This document shows positions 1-7,985 of a stretch of 64,000 nt of DNA, in pieces. The notes under the pieces were generated by a model. That model ran no database searches. It worked only from the letters and a program-made list of their open reading frames with translations, and was not told the DNA's origin. Position numbers and translations under genes: made by a program. This DNA is from Klenkia soli (lineage in GTDB: Bacteria > Actinomycetota > Actinomycetes > Mycobacteriales > Geodermatophilaceae), in contig NZ_FNIR01000011.1 of NCBI RefSeq assembly GCF_900103975.1, positions 124,001 through 188,000 on the forward strand, given 5' to 3'. The stretch's first letter is position 1, and every line of letters starts with the position of its first letter.

Positions 1-164
1 GTCAGCTCACCGGGCACGCAGACGAAGGTCGTGCCCTTGCGGGTGGGCCCGGAGACGACGTAGGAGACGTCGCAGACCGCGCAGTACGGGTGCAGGACGG
101 CGAGGGCCGCCCAGACGTCCGCGCGGCGGTCGGGCACGCGGCGGGTGCCGCTGGCGGTGGTCAT
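1..164 (-). CDS. START/SRPBCC-like protein, N-terminal fragment
   Basis: This is the first 54 codons of a leftward gene that runs off the window edge. The visible protein begins MTTASGTRRVPDRRADVWAA and continues through HPYCAVCDVSYVVSGPTRKG. The phrase in which a residue pattern like 'R.ADVWAAL..LHPY' precedes a beta-strand with a target-binding look is typical of polyketide-cyclase/START-fold (SRPBCC) proteins, but too little is present to be certain. Its ATG overlaps the TGA of the MarR gene by four bases (ATGA, 161-164), so the two are almost surely one translationally coupled transcript. MarR/ArsR-type regulators are often paired with SRPBCC proteins. The ligand is unknown. Confidence 0.5.
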   Translation of the reverse strand, partial: MTTASGTRRVPDRRADVWAALAVLHPYCAVCDVSYVVSGPTRKGTTFVCVPGEL

Positions 165-613
165 GGAGCTCCTGACGACGGGGGGTGCCCACCCATGATG
201 ACCTCGCCCAGCACGGCCCTGGCGGTCGCGTACCGCTCGGGGCCGACCGCGGCCGCCCAGCGGCGCTCGACGGCGCCCAGCTGCTCACCGACCGCCTCCA
301 CCACCTCGCGTCCCCGGTCGGTCAACCGCACCACGCGGGCCCGCCGGTCGGCCGGGTCGGGGCCGACCACGACGTAGCCGCCGTCCTCCAGCGGCCGCAG
401 GGTCTGGGCGAGCGCCTGCTTGGTCAGCCCGCTGACCGCGGCCACCCGGCTCAGCCGCTCGCCGGCGGGCGGCAGGAAGGTCAGCAGCCGGTAGTGCCGG
501 GCCCGCAGGCCCGGGAAGCGGGCCGCGCTGAGCGCGTACAGCTCGGCGCGCAGCCCGAGGAGGACGCGCTCGAGCAGGCTGGTGACCGGGACACCGTTGA
601 CAGGATCGGACAA
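161..613 (-). CDS. MarR family transcriptional regulator
   Basis: A 150-residue winged-helix regulator, the usual MarR length. The centre carries the recognition helix region (SGLTKQALAQTLRPLEDGGY) followed by the wing signature DPADRRARVVRLTDRGRE, which is diagnostic for MarR proteins. The only in-frame start is TTG at 613, because a TGA lies two codons upstream. It is the first gene of a pair with the START-like gene and diverges from the phosphotransferase-like gene at 670, with a 56-bp gap. That gap contains three copies of ACAAG, and autoregulation through it is plausible. MarR proteins usually sense small phenolic or electrophilic ligands; none can be named here. Confidence 0.85.
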   Translation of the reverse strand: MSDPVNGVPVTSLLERVLLGLRAELYALSAARFPGLRARHYRLLTFLPPAGERLSRVAAVSGLTKQALAQTLRPLEDGGYVVVGPDPADRRARVVRLTDRGREVVEAVGEQLGAVERRWAAAVGPERYATARAVLGEVIMGGHPPSSGAP

Positions 614-669
614 GCTGCTTCACCATCTCCCCGACAAGACAAGCACGTTGACCATCCTAGGACGGCGTC

Positions 670-1788
670 ATGACCGACCTGCCCGGCGGTTGCACCCTCG
701 ACCAGCTCACCGCGGACCTGCGCCGGGCGCTCGACCGCCCCGGGCTCACCGTCACCGGCGCCCGCTGCACCCCGGTGGACCACGACGCCAGCGCCCCGAC
801 CACCTCCGGGCTGCACCGGGTCACCGCGTCGACGGCCGCCGACGGCGACGTCCACCTGGTCGCCAAGGGCCTGCAGGCCGCCCGGCACGGCCTGCCCCCG
901 GTGATCCCCTCCCCGGCGCGGGCCCACCTGGACTCCGTCATCCCGTGGCGGCTGGAGATCGACGTGCTGGCCACCCCGCTCGCCCAGCGGCTGCCCGCGG
1001 GCCTCGCCGTCCCGGTGGTGGTCGCCGTCCACGAGCACGAGGACGACCGGGCGACGCTGTGGATGGTCGACGTCGACCCGGTCGACGCGGCCTGGACGAC
1101 GGCGGACACCGAACGGGCCGCGCACCTGCTGGGCCGGCTGGCCGCCCGTCGCCGGCACGATCCCGTACCGCACTTCCCGGGCGGGGACTTCCTCACCGCG
1201 TACTGCGCGAACCAGCTCGACAGCTGGGCGGTGCCCCACATCCTCGACGACGCCACCTGGACGCACCCGGTGCTGGCCCCGCAGGCCGACCTCCGGCCCG
1301 CGCTGACGGCCCTGGCCGGCGACCGGGCCGGCCTGCTCGTCGAGCTGACCACCCTGCCCTGGCTGCCCGCGCACGGCGACGCGACGCCGATGAACCTGCT
1401 GCGGCCGCGGTCGGCACCGGACACCTTCGTCGCGATCGACTGGGCCACGGCCACCCCGGGTCCGGTGGGATGGGACGTCGTACCGCTGGTGTTCGGCCGC
1501 GCCGAGGCCGGGCTGGCCGACGCCGCCGGGCTGGGCGCGGAGCTGGACGTCGCGCTGGCCGCCCACGCGGCCGGCCTGCAGGCCGACGGCGTCGAGGTGT
1601 CCCCCGGCGACCTGCGCCGGTCCGTGCTGACCGCGGCGCTGCTGCGCTACCCGCTGACCAGCCTGCCGCTGGCGGTGGTCGACGGGATGCCCGAGGAGCC
1701 GGCGCACGCCGCCCGCAAGGCGGGGTTCGTGCGGGCGGTGCTGGCGCTCAGCGGCCGTCCACCGACACCTCGAACTCCACCTGGCTGA
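670..1788 (+). CDS. aminoglycoside phosphotransferase/kinase-like family protein
   Basis: A 372-residue protein of the protein-kinase-like phosphotransferase superfamily. Two hallmarks are visible: the catalytic loop HGDATPMNLL (about residue 238), equivalent to the Brenner motif HxDxxxxN, and the metal-binding segment IDWATATPGPVGWDV shortly after, matching the D of DFG. The N-terminal half is diverged and I could not see a clean glycine-rich loop. Members of this family phosphorylate antibiotics, choline, homoserine or sugars, so the substrate is open. ATG at 670 follows AGGACGG. The 3' end overlaps the convergent GntR gene by 41 bp. Confidence 0.7.
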   Translation: MTDLPGGCTLDQLTADLRRALDRPGLTVTGARCTPVDHDASAPTTSGLHRVTASTAADGDVHLVAKGLQAARHGLPPVIPSPARAHLDSVIPWRLEIDVLATPLAQRLPAGLAVPVVVAVHEHEDDRATLWMVDVDPVDAAWTTADTERAAHLLGRLAARRRHDPVPHFPGGDFLTAYCANQLDSWAVPHILDDATWTHPVLAPQADLRPALTALAGDRAGLLVELTTLPWLPAHGDATPMNLLRPRSAPDTFVAIDWATATPGPVGWDVVPLVFGRAEAGLADAAGLGAELDVALAAHAAGLQADGVEVSPGDLRRSVLTAALLRYPLTSLPLAVVDGMPEEPAHAARKAGFVRAVLALSGRPPTPRTPPG

Positions 1789-2485
1789 CGTCGGGCCGCA
1801 GCCGGGAGAACGAGTGCACCAGCGGGTTGCCGTAGCCGTCGTGCACGGTGGTGCGGACGACGAGCAGCGGCGAGCCGGCCACCACCTGCAGCACCTCGGC
1901 CTCCTCGGCGCCGGCGGTGCCGACGTCGACGGCGATGCGCGCCCGGGCCAGGTCGGCCTGGTACTCCCGGCGCAGGAACTCGTACAGCGACCCGTGCCCG
2001 AAGTCCTCGGTGGCGGCCTTGGGGTAGTCCTCGGCCGGCAGGAACGAGCGGACGACGTGGTTGGGCAGGCCGTCGACCGAACGGAGCCGCACCAGCTCGA
2101 CGACCTGGTCGGCGGGCTCCAGGCGCAGCTCGGCGGCCACCGCCGGCGGGACGGGGAGCACCTGCTGGCCGAGCACCGTGGTGCCCACCTGGGCGCCCTG
2201 CTCGGTCATGACGGAGTGGAACCCGGCGATGCGGTGCACGAAGCTCTCGCGGTACTCGTGCCGGATGCCGGGCCGGGTGACGTAGGTGCCGCGGCCCTGC
2301 TCGCGGACCAGGTGCCCGTCGGCGACCAGGCCGTCGACGGCCCGGCGCAGCGTGATGCGGCTGACGCCGTACTCCTCGCACAGCACCGGCTCGGGGGGCA
2401 GCAGCGTGTGCTCGGGCAGGTCGGCGACCCGCCGGCGCAGGTGCTCGCGCACGGCCAGGTACTTGGGTCCGGCGTCGGGGCTCAC
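1748..2485 (-). CDS. GntR family regulator with UTRA domain (HutC subfamily)
   Basis: A 245-residue regulator. The N-terminal winged helix (residues about 8-75) contains LLPPEPVLCEEYGVSRITLR and the wing LVREQGRGTYV, both textbook GntR signatures. Residues about 95-240 form the ligand-binding UTRA domain seen in HutC/FadR-like sugar and amino-acid sensors. GTG at 2485 is the start; MSPDAGPKYLAVREHLRRRV is a normal GntR N-terminus. The neighbours give no obvious target operon: a phosphotransferase converges on it and a TetR gene diverges. A near-palindrome at 2533-2544 just upstream is a candidate operator, suggesting autoregulation. Confidence 0.88.
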   Translation of the reverse strand: MSPDAGPKYLAVREHLRRRVADLPEHTLLPPEPVLCEEYGVSRITLRRAVDGLVADGHLVREQGRGTYVTRPGIRHEYRESFVHRIAGFHSVMTEQGAQVGTTVLGQQVLPVPPAVAAELRLEPADQVVELVRLRSVDGLPNHVVRSFLPAEDYPKAATEDFGHGSLYEFLRREYQADLARARIAVDVGTAGAEEAEVLQVVAGSPLLVVRTTVHDGYGNPLVHSFSRLRPDVSQVEFEVSVDGR

Positions 2486-2530
2486 GCTCGTCGCTCCGGC
2501 TCGGTCACCCCTGAAAGGTACTCGATCGCA

Positions 2531-2546
2531 AGACGTCTGGACGTCA
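2531..2546. promoter_or_regulatory. candidate GntR operator
   Basis: ACGTCTGGACGT (2533-2544), embedded in AGACGTCTGGACGTCA, is a near-perfect palindrome 46 bp upstream of the GntR start. Its core GTCTGGAC resembles the GTCTAGAC core bound by DasR/NagR-type GntR-UTRA regulators. The assignment is inferred from position and symmetry only. Confidence 0.3.
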
Positions 2547-2646
2547 TGACGAAAGCACGCCCCCTCGATCGAGCAGGCTCCTGGTCAGGCAGCGACGGCA
2601 GGTCTAGCATTCCGATCAACTTCAGTTCCGAGATTGGGGCCACGCC

Positions 2647-3255
2647 ATGGAGACCGCTGTGCCGGCCCTGCCCCGACCCGTCGGCCGCCCCCGCGACCCC
2701 GCGCTGGACGTCGCCATCCTCGCCGCCGCCCTGGAGCTGCTGGGCGAGGGTGGCATGGAGACCTGTGCACTGGACGCCGTCGCCCGCCGGGCCGGGGTGG
2801 GCAAGGCGACGATCTACCGGCGCTGGCCGAGCAAGGACGACCTGGTCCGGGACGCCTTCGGCAGCACCGCGCCGGAGCTCCTCCCCGCCGAGGACCAGGG
2901 GTCGCTGGTCGGCGACGCGGTCGGCGTGCTGGCTGCCCTGGCCGCCGCGCTGCGCGCACCCCGCGCCCGGGCCTGGCGGCGCACCGTGCCCGCCCTGGGT
3001 CCGGACTCCCCCCTGCTCCCCGGCCTGCCGACCGGCCCCGTGGGTGACTGGACCGGCGCGGTGGACGGCGTGGTGGCCCGGGCCGAGCAGCGGGGTGAGG
3101 TCGGCCCGGGCACCTTCCCGCCCCTCGCGCTGCGGGCGGCCTGCGCGGTGCTGGTGGAGCGGTGGCTCACCGGCCAGGACCTGGACGAGGCCACCGAGAC
3201 CGCCCTGCTGACCGAGCTGCAGTCGGTGCTCCTCCGACCGCACCTGCGTGGCTGA
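2647..3255 (+). CDS. TetR family transcriptional regulator
   Basis: A 202-residue regulator. The N-terminal TetR helix-turn-helix is clear (residues about 15-62): ILAAALELLGEGGMETCALD, then AVARRAGVGKATIYRRWPSK. The C-terminal ligand domain ends in a run that looks like the TetR_C of AcrR-type proteins. ATG at 2647 is preceded by GGGGCC; no strong ribosome site is seen. It diverges from the GntR gene and is followed by a second, unrelated TetR gene. The target is unknown; no transporter or oxidoreductase gene is adjacent. Confidence 0.87.
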   Translation: METAVPALPRPVGRPRDPALDVAILAAALELLGEGGMETCALDAVARRAGVGKATIYRRWPSKDDLVRDAFGSTAPELLPAEDQGSLVGDAVGVLAALAAALRAPRARAWRRTVPALGPDSPLLPGLPTGPVGDWTGAVDGVVARAEQRGEVGPGTFPPLALRAACAVLVERWLTGQDLDEATETALLTELQSVLLRPHLRG

Positions 3256-3315
3256 CCTCGCCCACCCGGCCGCGTCCACCCCGCCGCACACCTCTCCACA
3301 TGCCACGATGCGCAG

Positions 3316-3891
3316 GTGGAGGCGCGAGACTGGCGGGCGCAGAAACGGGACGCGACGCGTCGCCGGCTGAGTGACGCTGCCTTCGCCCTGTTCGACGAGC
3401 GCGGCTACGAGGTGGTGTCGGTCGGCGACATCGCGCACGCCGCCGGGGTCTCGGTGCCCACCTTCTACGCCTACTTCCGCACCAAGGAGCACGTCGTCCT
3501 GCCCGAGCAGGACCTCGGGTGGATCCACGACCACTTCGCCGACCAGCCCACCGAGCTGGACCTCACCGAACGGATCCGGCGCGGCCTGCACGCGATGGTC
3601 GCGGACCTCCCGCCGCGCACGACCGACGACCTGCTGCGCCGGTGGCGCCTGGTGCTCGCCGTCCCCGCCCTGCGGCTGCGGGCCGTCGACCGGGAGCACG
3701 CGTCGTCCGGCGTGCTGGCGCAGGCGCTGGGCATCGACCTCGCGACGTCCGGGGGCGCGGCCGACACCGTGGTGGTCTCCGCCTGCCTCACCGCCGCGAC
3801 GACGGCCTTCCTGCGCTGGGCCGCCACCGGCGGCGAGGACTCGATCCCCGCCCTGCTCGACGACGCCTTCGTCGCCCTGCGGTCGATCTAG
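3316..3891 (+). CDS. TetR family transcriptional regulator
   Basis: A 191-residue regulator with a standard N-terminal DNA-binding domain: RRLSDAAFALFDERGYEVVS followed by DIAHAAGVSVPTFYAYFRTK. The second half is diverged, as usual for TetR ligand domains, with a C-terminal TetR_C_17-like look (DLLRRWRLVLAVPALRLR). GTG at 3316 is chosen because an ATG eight bases upstream is in another frame and the HTH needs the whole N-terminus. It shares its stop with the convergent metallophosphoesterase: the palindrome CTAG (3888-3891) supplies TAG on both strands. Confidence 0.86.
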   Translation: MEARDWRAQKRDATRRRLSDAAFALFDERGYEVVSVGDIAHAAGVSVPTFYAYFRTKEHVVLPEQDLGWIHDHFADQPTELDLTERIRRGLHAMVADLPPRTTDDLLRRWRLVLAVPALRLRAVDREHASSGVLAQALGIDLATSGGAADTVVVSACLTAATTAFLRWAATGGEDSIPALLDDAFVALRSI

Positions 3892-5087
3892 CCCACCTGC
3901 AGCTCGATGACCGTGATCTCGGGGCGGGCACCGACCCGCATCGGCGGGCCCCAGTACCCCGCACCCGCGGTGACGTAGAGCTGCGTGTCCCCCTGCCGGG
4001 ACAACCCCTCGACCGCTGGCTGGTCCAACCGCACCGCGTAGTCGAAGGGCCACAGCTGGCCGCCGTGCGTGTGCCCCGACAGCTGCAGGTCGACCCCGGC
4101 CGCCCGTGCCTGCTCGACCTGCACCGGCTGGTGGGCCAGCAGCACCACGGGGACGGCGGTGTCCCGGCCGGCGAGCGCGGCGCCCAGGTCCGCCCCGTGG
4201 CCGGTGAGCCCCGACGCGGCCGCCGTGCGGTCGTCGATGCCGGCCAGGTCGAAGGAGCCCCCGCCGCGGCGCAGCGCCACCCGCTCGTTGCGCAGGATCC
4301 CGATGCCCAGGCCGTCCAGGTGCGTGAGCCAGGCGTCGGTGTCCACGAAGTACTCGTGGTTGCCGGTCACGAAGAACGCGCCGTCCCGGCTGACCAGGTC
4401 ACCGAGCGGGGCGACGTCCTCGCGCAGCTCGGCGACCTCGCCGTCGACCAGGTCGCCGACGATCGCGACGGCGTCCGGCGACTGCGCGTTGACCATCTCG
4501 ACCAGCCGCTCGAACCGCCGTCCGCCGTAGGTCGCCGACAGGTGGCCGTCGGAGAAGGTGACGATCCGGTAGCCGGCCAGCGCGGGGTCCAGGCCGGCCA
4601 GCGTGATCGGCACCCGCCGGACCACCGGGGCCGAGTTCGCCGCCCACACCCCGTACCCGGCCGTGCCGACCGCGGCCACGCCGGCGGTGACGGCCAGCGA
4701 GCGGGCCAGGAACAACCGCCGCGGGACGTCGGCCGGCTCCGGTGCGGGCTCCGGCTCGGTCGCCGGGCCGGGCTCCGGGACCGGACGCCGGCGCTGCACC
4801 GCCCGCAGCACCCAGCGCACCGGTTCGAGCACCAGCAGCGCCAGGAAGGCGTAGAAGGCCACCCCCAGCCAGGTGTAGCCCACCCAGTCCAGCGGGGCCT
4901 GCACGCCGAAGGGCAGCGACCGGCGGCCGAGCACCGCCGCGGTGGGCAGGACGGCCAGGACGACGGTGAGCACGGTCAGCCACCGGCGCACCCGACCCGG
5001 TCGCGTGGTGCTGCGCACGAGCCGGAACCACAGCCAGCCGTGCAGCAGCACCATCGCGAGGGCGACGACGGCACCGAAGGCGATCAC
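3888..5087 (-). CDS. membrane-anchored metallophosphoesterase (YkuE/calcineurin-like)
   Basis: A 399-residue protein. The first ~110 residues contain about three hydrophobic helices, followed by a Pro/Glu-rich linker and a further hydrophobic, Tat-like segment (RRLFLARSLAVTAGVAAVG). The catalytic domain (about 165-399) has all metal-binding blocks in order: FSDGHL, IVGDLVDGE, FFVTGNHEYF, LLAHQP and LSGHTHGGQ. The first block reads DGH where DLH or DTH is usual. YkuE-type enzymes act outside the membrane on phosphodiesters such as nucleotides or lipid-linked phosphates; the substrate here is unknown. Start GTG at 5087. Confidence 0.85.
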   Translation of the reverse strand: MIAFGAVVALAMVLLHGWLWFRLVRSTTRPGRVRRWLTVLTVVLAVLPTAAVLGRRSLPFGVQAPLDWVGYTWLGVAFYAFLALLVLEPVRWVLRAVQRRRPVPEPGPATEPEPAPEPADVPRRLFLARSLAVTAGVAAVGTAGYGVWAANSAPVVRRVPITLAGLDPALAGYRIVTFSDGHLSATYGGRRFERLVEMVNAQSPDAVAIVGDLVDGEVAELREDVAPLGDLVSRDGAFFVTGNHEYFVDTDAWLTHLDGLGIGILRNERVALRRGGGSFDLAGIDDRTAAASGLTGHGADLGAALAGRDTAVPVVLLAHQPVQVEQARAAGVDLQLSGHTHGGQLWPFDYAVRLDQPAVEGLSRQGDTQLYVTAGAGYWGPPMRVGARPEITVIELQVG

Positions 5088-5097
5088 CGCCCCATTG

Positions 5098-6924
5098 TCA
5101 GCGCTTGCCGGTGACCCCGTTCAGCACGGGGGCCAGCGAGGGCCACAACGCCCAGAAGTCGCGCTCGGCCTGCATCGCGCGGGCCTCCTCGAGGGCGTGC
5201 AGCCGGCCGTAGGTCCAGGCGTTCTCGCCGGCGGCGAAGGCGGCCAGGCCGACGGTGCGGCACAGCTCGCGGGTGACCACGGTGTCCTGCCGGTCGCCCA
5301 GGACGTCCTGCAGCTGCTTCATCGCGTCGACCACACCCATCACGGCGCCGCTCCTGCGCTTCGCCCCGCCGTCGAGCACCGGCGCGGCGACCTCGGCGGT
5401 GTAGCGCACCCGCTTGCCGGCCTTGCGCACCTCGTGCAGGGCCAGCTCGTACGGGCTGTCGACGGCCTCCTGGCCGGCGCCCTCGGGCTCGGCGAACTCG
5501 GCGTCCTCGGCGGCGTCGACCAGCTTCCGCAGCCGCTTCACCGTGTGCCGAAGGACGTCGGCGACGACGTCGGCGGCGGGCTCGCCGGCCCGCTGGGCCA
5601 GCGGGGGCTGCTCGACCAGCGCGTGCAGGGTGTCCAGCAGCGTCAGGTAGCGGGGGGTGCTCAGCGCGGCCACCGCGTGGCCGGTGCCGGCGGTCTCGCC
5701 CTGCAGCTCGGCCTGCTGCAGCCGGGCGGCCACCGGCCCGAGCACGAACTCCACCGGCTGGGCCGCGACCAGCTCGCGCAGGTGCTCGACGGAGACCTCG
5801 GCGTCGCGGGTGCCCGAGAGCTCCTGGCCCAGCCACCGCAGCTCGTCGCGGACGGCGTCGGTGCGGGTGCGGTCGAGCACGGGGCGGTAGGCGGCCAGGA
5901 TGCTGCGGATCCGGCGCGCGGCGACCCGCACCTGGTGGACGCCGTCGGGCACGTCGGTGCGCACCATCAGGTCGGCCCGCTGCAGGGCGGCCAGCTGCTC
6001 GGCCAGGGCGGCGACGACCACCGCGCCGGCCTTGGGGACGGCGGCCAGGCGGGCCTGCTCCGCGGCCTCGGCCGCGGCGGCCTCGGAGGCCTTCTTCGCC
6101 TTCTTGGCCTCCTTCTTCGCGGCGGCCGCGGCGGCCTTCGCGGCCTGCTCGCGGCGCGCGATCTCCTTGGCCCGGGCCTTCTTGCCCTCGGGCAACGGCT
6201 CCTCGACCACCGGCTCGGGCGCCCCGCCGTCGGTGTCGCCGGTGTCGTCACCGGTGTCGTCGGCCTCGTCGTCGGCCTCGTCCTGCACGGTGGCCGGCGG
6301 CGGCCCGGCCAGCCGGTCGGCCAGCACACGGGTGAGCTTGGCCGCCGACGGCGACGGGCGGGCCCCCGACACGACCAGCTCGGCGCCGACCGCGCCCAGC
6401 AGCTCCTCGTCGCCGTCCACCAGCTCGACCTCGACCTCGCGCCAGGTCGTGACGACGGCGGCCTCGCCGGCGGCCGCGGGCAGCGCGGTCCCGGTGACCT
6501 GGTCGTCGGCGACCTCGACCAGCACGCGGCCGTCCTCGCCGAGCAGGGTCACCACGGTGCGCCGCGTGTGCAGGGTCGCGACCTGCGAGGACGGCGCCCG
6601 GCGGACGACGCCCAGCACCGGGGTCAGCACCGCCCGCGGCGGGGCCTTGACCGCACGGCCCAGCGGCGACCGCAGCTCACGGCGGGCGCCGGCGGCGGCG
6701 GGCAGCTTGAGGTGCCAGCCCTCGTCGGGGCCACCCGTGCGCCGCCGCAGGGTGATCTTCGCGCGGGCCAGCCGCAGGTCAGCGGTGTCGTAGTAGGTGG
6801 CCGCCAGCTCGTGGACGACGGGGGCGCCGACCGAGGCCACCCCGGGCACCCCCGAGAGGTCGGGCAGCGCGAACGTCTCGTCGACGTCGAACTTGCGCTC
6901 GATCTCGGTGTGCTCGGTCGCCAC
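5098..6924 (-). CDS. CYTH and CHAD domain protein
   Basis: A 608-residue two-domain protein. CYTH (residues about 1-210) begins with the signature EIERKF (ExExK) and belongs to the triphosphate tunnel metalloenzyme fold, which hydrolyses inorganic triphosphate, thiamine triphosphate or related substrates. A charged linker of about 90 residues follows, first Asp/Glu-rich, then Ala/Lys-rich and probably helical. The CHAD domain (about 300-600) is a histidine-rich helical bundle that binds polyphosphate granules. CYTH-CHAD fusions are common in actinobacteria and point to polyphosphate metabolism. GTG at 6924 starts the protein directly before the CYTH motif. The upstream gap to 7016 is short. 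Confidence 0.9.
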   Translation of the reverse strand: MATEHTEIERKFDVDETFALPDLSGVPGVASVGAPVVHELAATYYDTADLRLARAKITLRRRTGGPDEGWHLKLPAAAGARRELRSPLGRAVKAPPRAVLTPVLGVVRRAPSSQVATLHTRRTVVTLLGEDGRVLVEVADDQVTGTALPAAAGEAAVVTTWREVEVELVDGDEELLGAVGAELVVSGARPSPSAAKLTRVLADRLAGPPPATVQDEADDEADDTGDDTGDTDGGAPEPVVEEPLPEGKKARAKEIARREQAAKAAAAAAKKEAKKAKKASEAAAAEAAEQARLAAVPKAGAVVVAALAEQLAALQRADLMVRTDVPDGVHQVRVAARRIRSILAAYRPVLDRTRTDAVRDELRWLGQELSGTRDAEVSVEHLRELVAAQPVEFVLGPVAARLQQAELQGETAGTGHAVAALSTPRYLTLLDTLHALVEQPPLAQRAGEPAADVVADVLRHTVKRLRKLVDAAEDAEFAEPEGAGQEAVDSPYELALHEVRKAGKRVRYTAEVAAPVLDGGAKRRSGAVMGVVDAMKQLQDVLGDRQDTVVTRELCRTVGLAAFAAGENAWTYGRLHALEEARAMQAERDFWALWPSLAPVLNGVTGKR

Positions 6925-7015
6925 GGTGCATCCACTCCTGCTCGATCAACGGGTTGAGGTGCGCTTTCTACCGCAACCAGGTGAACGGCAACCCTGTGGT
7001 CGATCATGGGTGCCG

Positions 7016-7969
7016 ATGAGCACCGTGCGGCGAGACCTCCTGCCCCTGGCCGTGGCGACCCCGTGGGCGGTGTGCGCGGGTCTGCGGGTGACCGGTCGGG
7101 AGCGCGGCTGGCCGTGGGTGCCGGCGCTGTCGTTCGTGCCCTACGCGGCCGCGTCGTCGGTGCTCCCGCTCGCCGTCGCGGTGGCCCGCCGGTCCCCCGC
7201 GGCGACGCTGCTCTCGGCCACCGCCGCCGGGGTGCTGGCCGGGGTGACGCTGGCGCGCACCCGCGTCTCGCCGGTGCGCACCGACGGGGCCCGGGTGCGG
7301 ATCGTGTCGGCCAACCTGCTCTTCGGCCGCGCCGACCCCCGTGCCGTGGTCGACCTGGTCCGCTCGGTCGACGCCGACGTGCTGTGCCTGGTCGAGCTGA
7401 CCCCCGAGGCCGACCGGGGGATGCGCGAGGCCGGCCTGGCCGACCTGCTGCCCAGCGAGCACGTGCGGGGGCACCGGCCGGGTGCGCCGCCGGCGGCCGG
7501 CGGGGCGGTCTGGACCCGGCTGGAGGTGCTGGACCGGGGCGGGGCACCCGGCCGGTTCGAGCAGCCCGTCGTCCGGCTGGCCGTGCCCGGGGGGCCGGAC
7601 CTCGAGGTGACCGCCGTGCACACCGACCCCCCGATGTCGGTGCGCCGCACCGCCCGGTGGGAGCGCGAGATGGCCGCGCTGCCCTCCACCGGGGACGACG
7701 TGCTGCGCGTGCTGGCCGGTGACTTCAACGCCACCCGCGACCACGCCGCGTTCCGGCGGCTGCTGGACCGCGGGTACGCCGACGCCGCGACCCGGGCGGG
7801 GCAGGGCCTGGTGCACACCTGGACCCCCGAGCACCGGCCGCAACCGCGGCTGACCATCGACCACGTGCTGGCCGACCGGCGGATCGGCGTCGCGTCGTTC
7901 TCCGTGCACGACCTGCCCGGCAGCGACCACCGCGCCGTGGCCGCCGAACTGGTGCTGCCGCCCCGGTAG
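7016..7969 (+). CDS. endonuclease/exonuclease/phosphatase family protein, membrane-anchored
   Basis: A 317-residue protein. About three hydrophobic segments occupy residues 1-85. The EEP (DNase I-like) fold follows: VRIVSANLLFGRAD (first strand with Asn), LCLVELTPE (metal-binding Glu), VLAGDFNAT (catalytic Asp and Asn) and DHVLADRR to GSDHRAV (Asp-His pair). The catalytic set is intact. Homologues with N-terminal membrane helices are usually described as extracellular or membrane-bound phosphodiesterases; the substrate is not predictable. ATG at 7016 is preferred; a GTG at 7010 is in frame. Confidence 0.85.
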   Translation: MSTVRRDLLPLAVATPWAVCAGLRVTGRERGWPWVPALSFVPYAAASSVLPLAVAVARRSPAATLLSATAAGVLAGVTLARTRVSPVRTDGARVRIVSANLLFGRADPRAVVDLVRSVDADVLCLVELTPEADRGMREAGLADLLPSEHVRGHRPGAPPAAGGAVWTRLEVLDRGGAPGRFEQPVVRLAVPGGPDLEVTAVHTDPPMSVRRTARWEREMAALPSTGDDVLRVLAGDFNATRDHAAFRRLLDRGYADAATRAGQGLVHTWTPEHRPQPRLTIDHVLADRRIGVASFSVHDLPGSDHRAVAAELVLPPR

Positions 7970-7985
7970 GGACCACGATCTGCGG

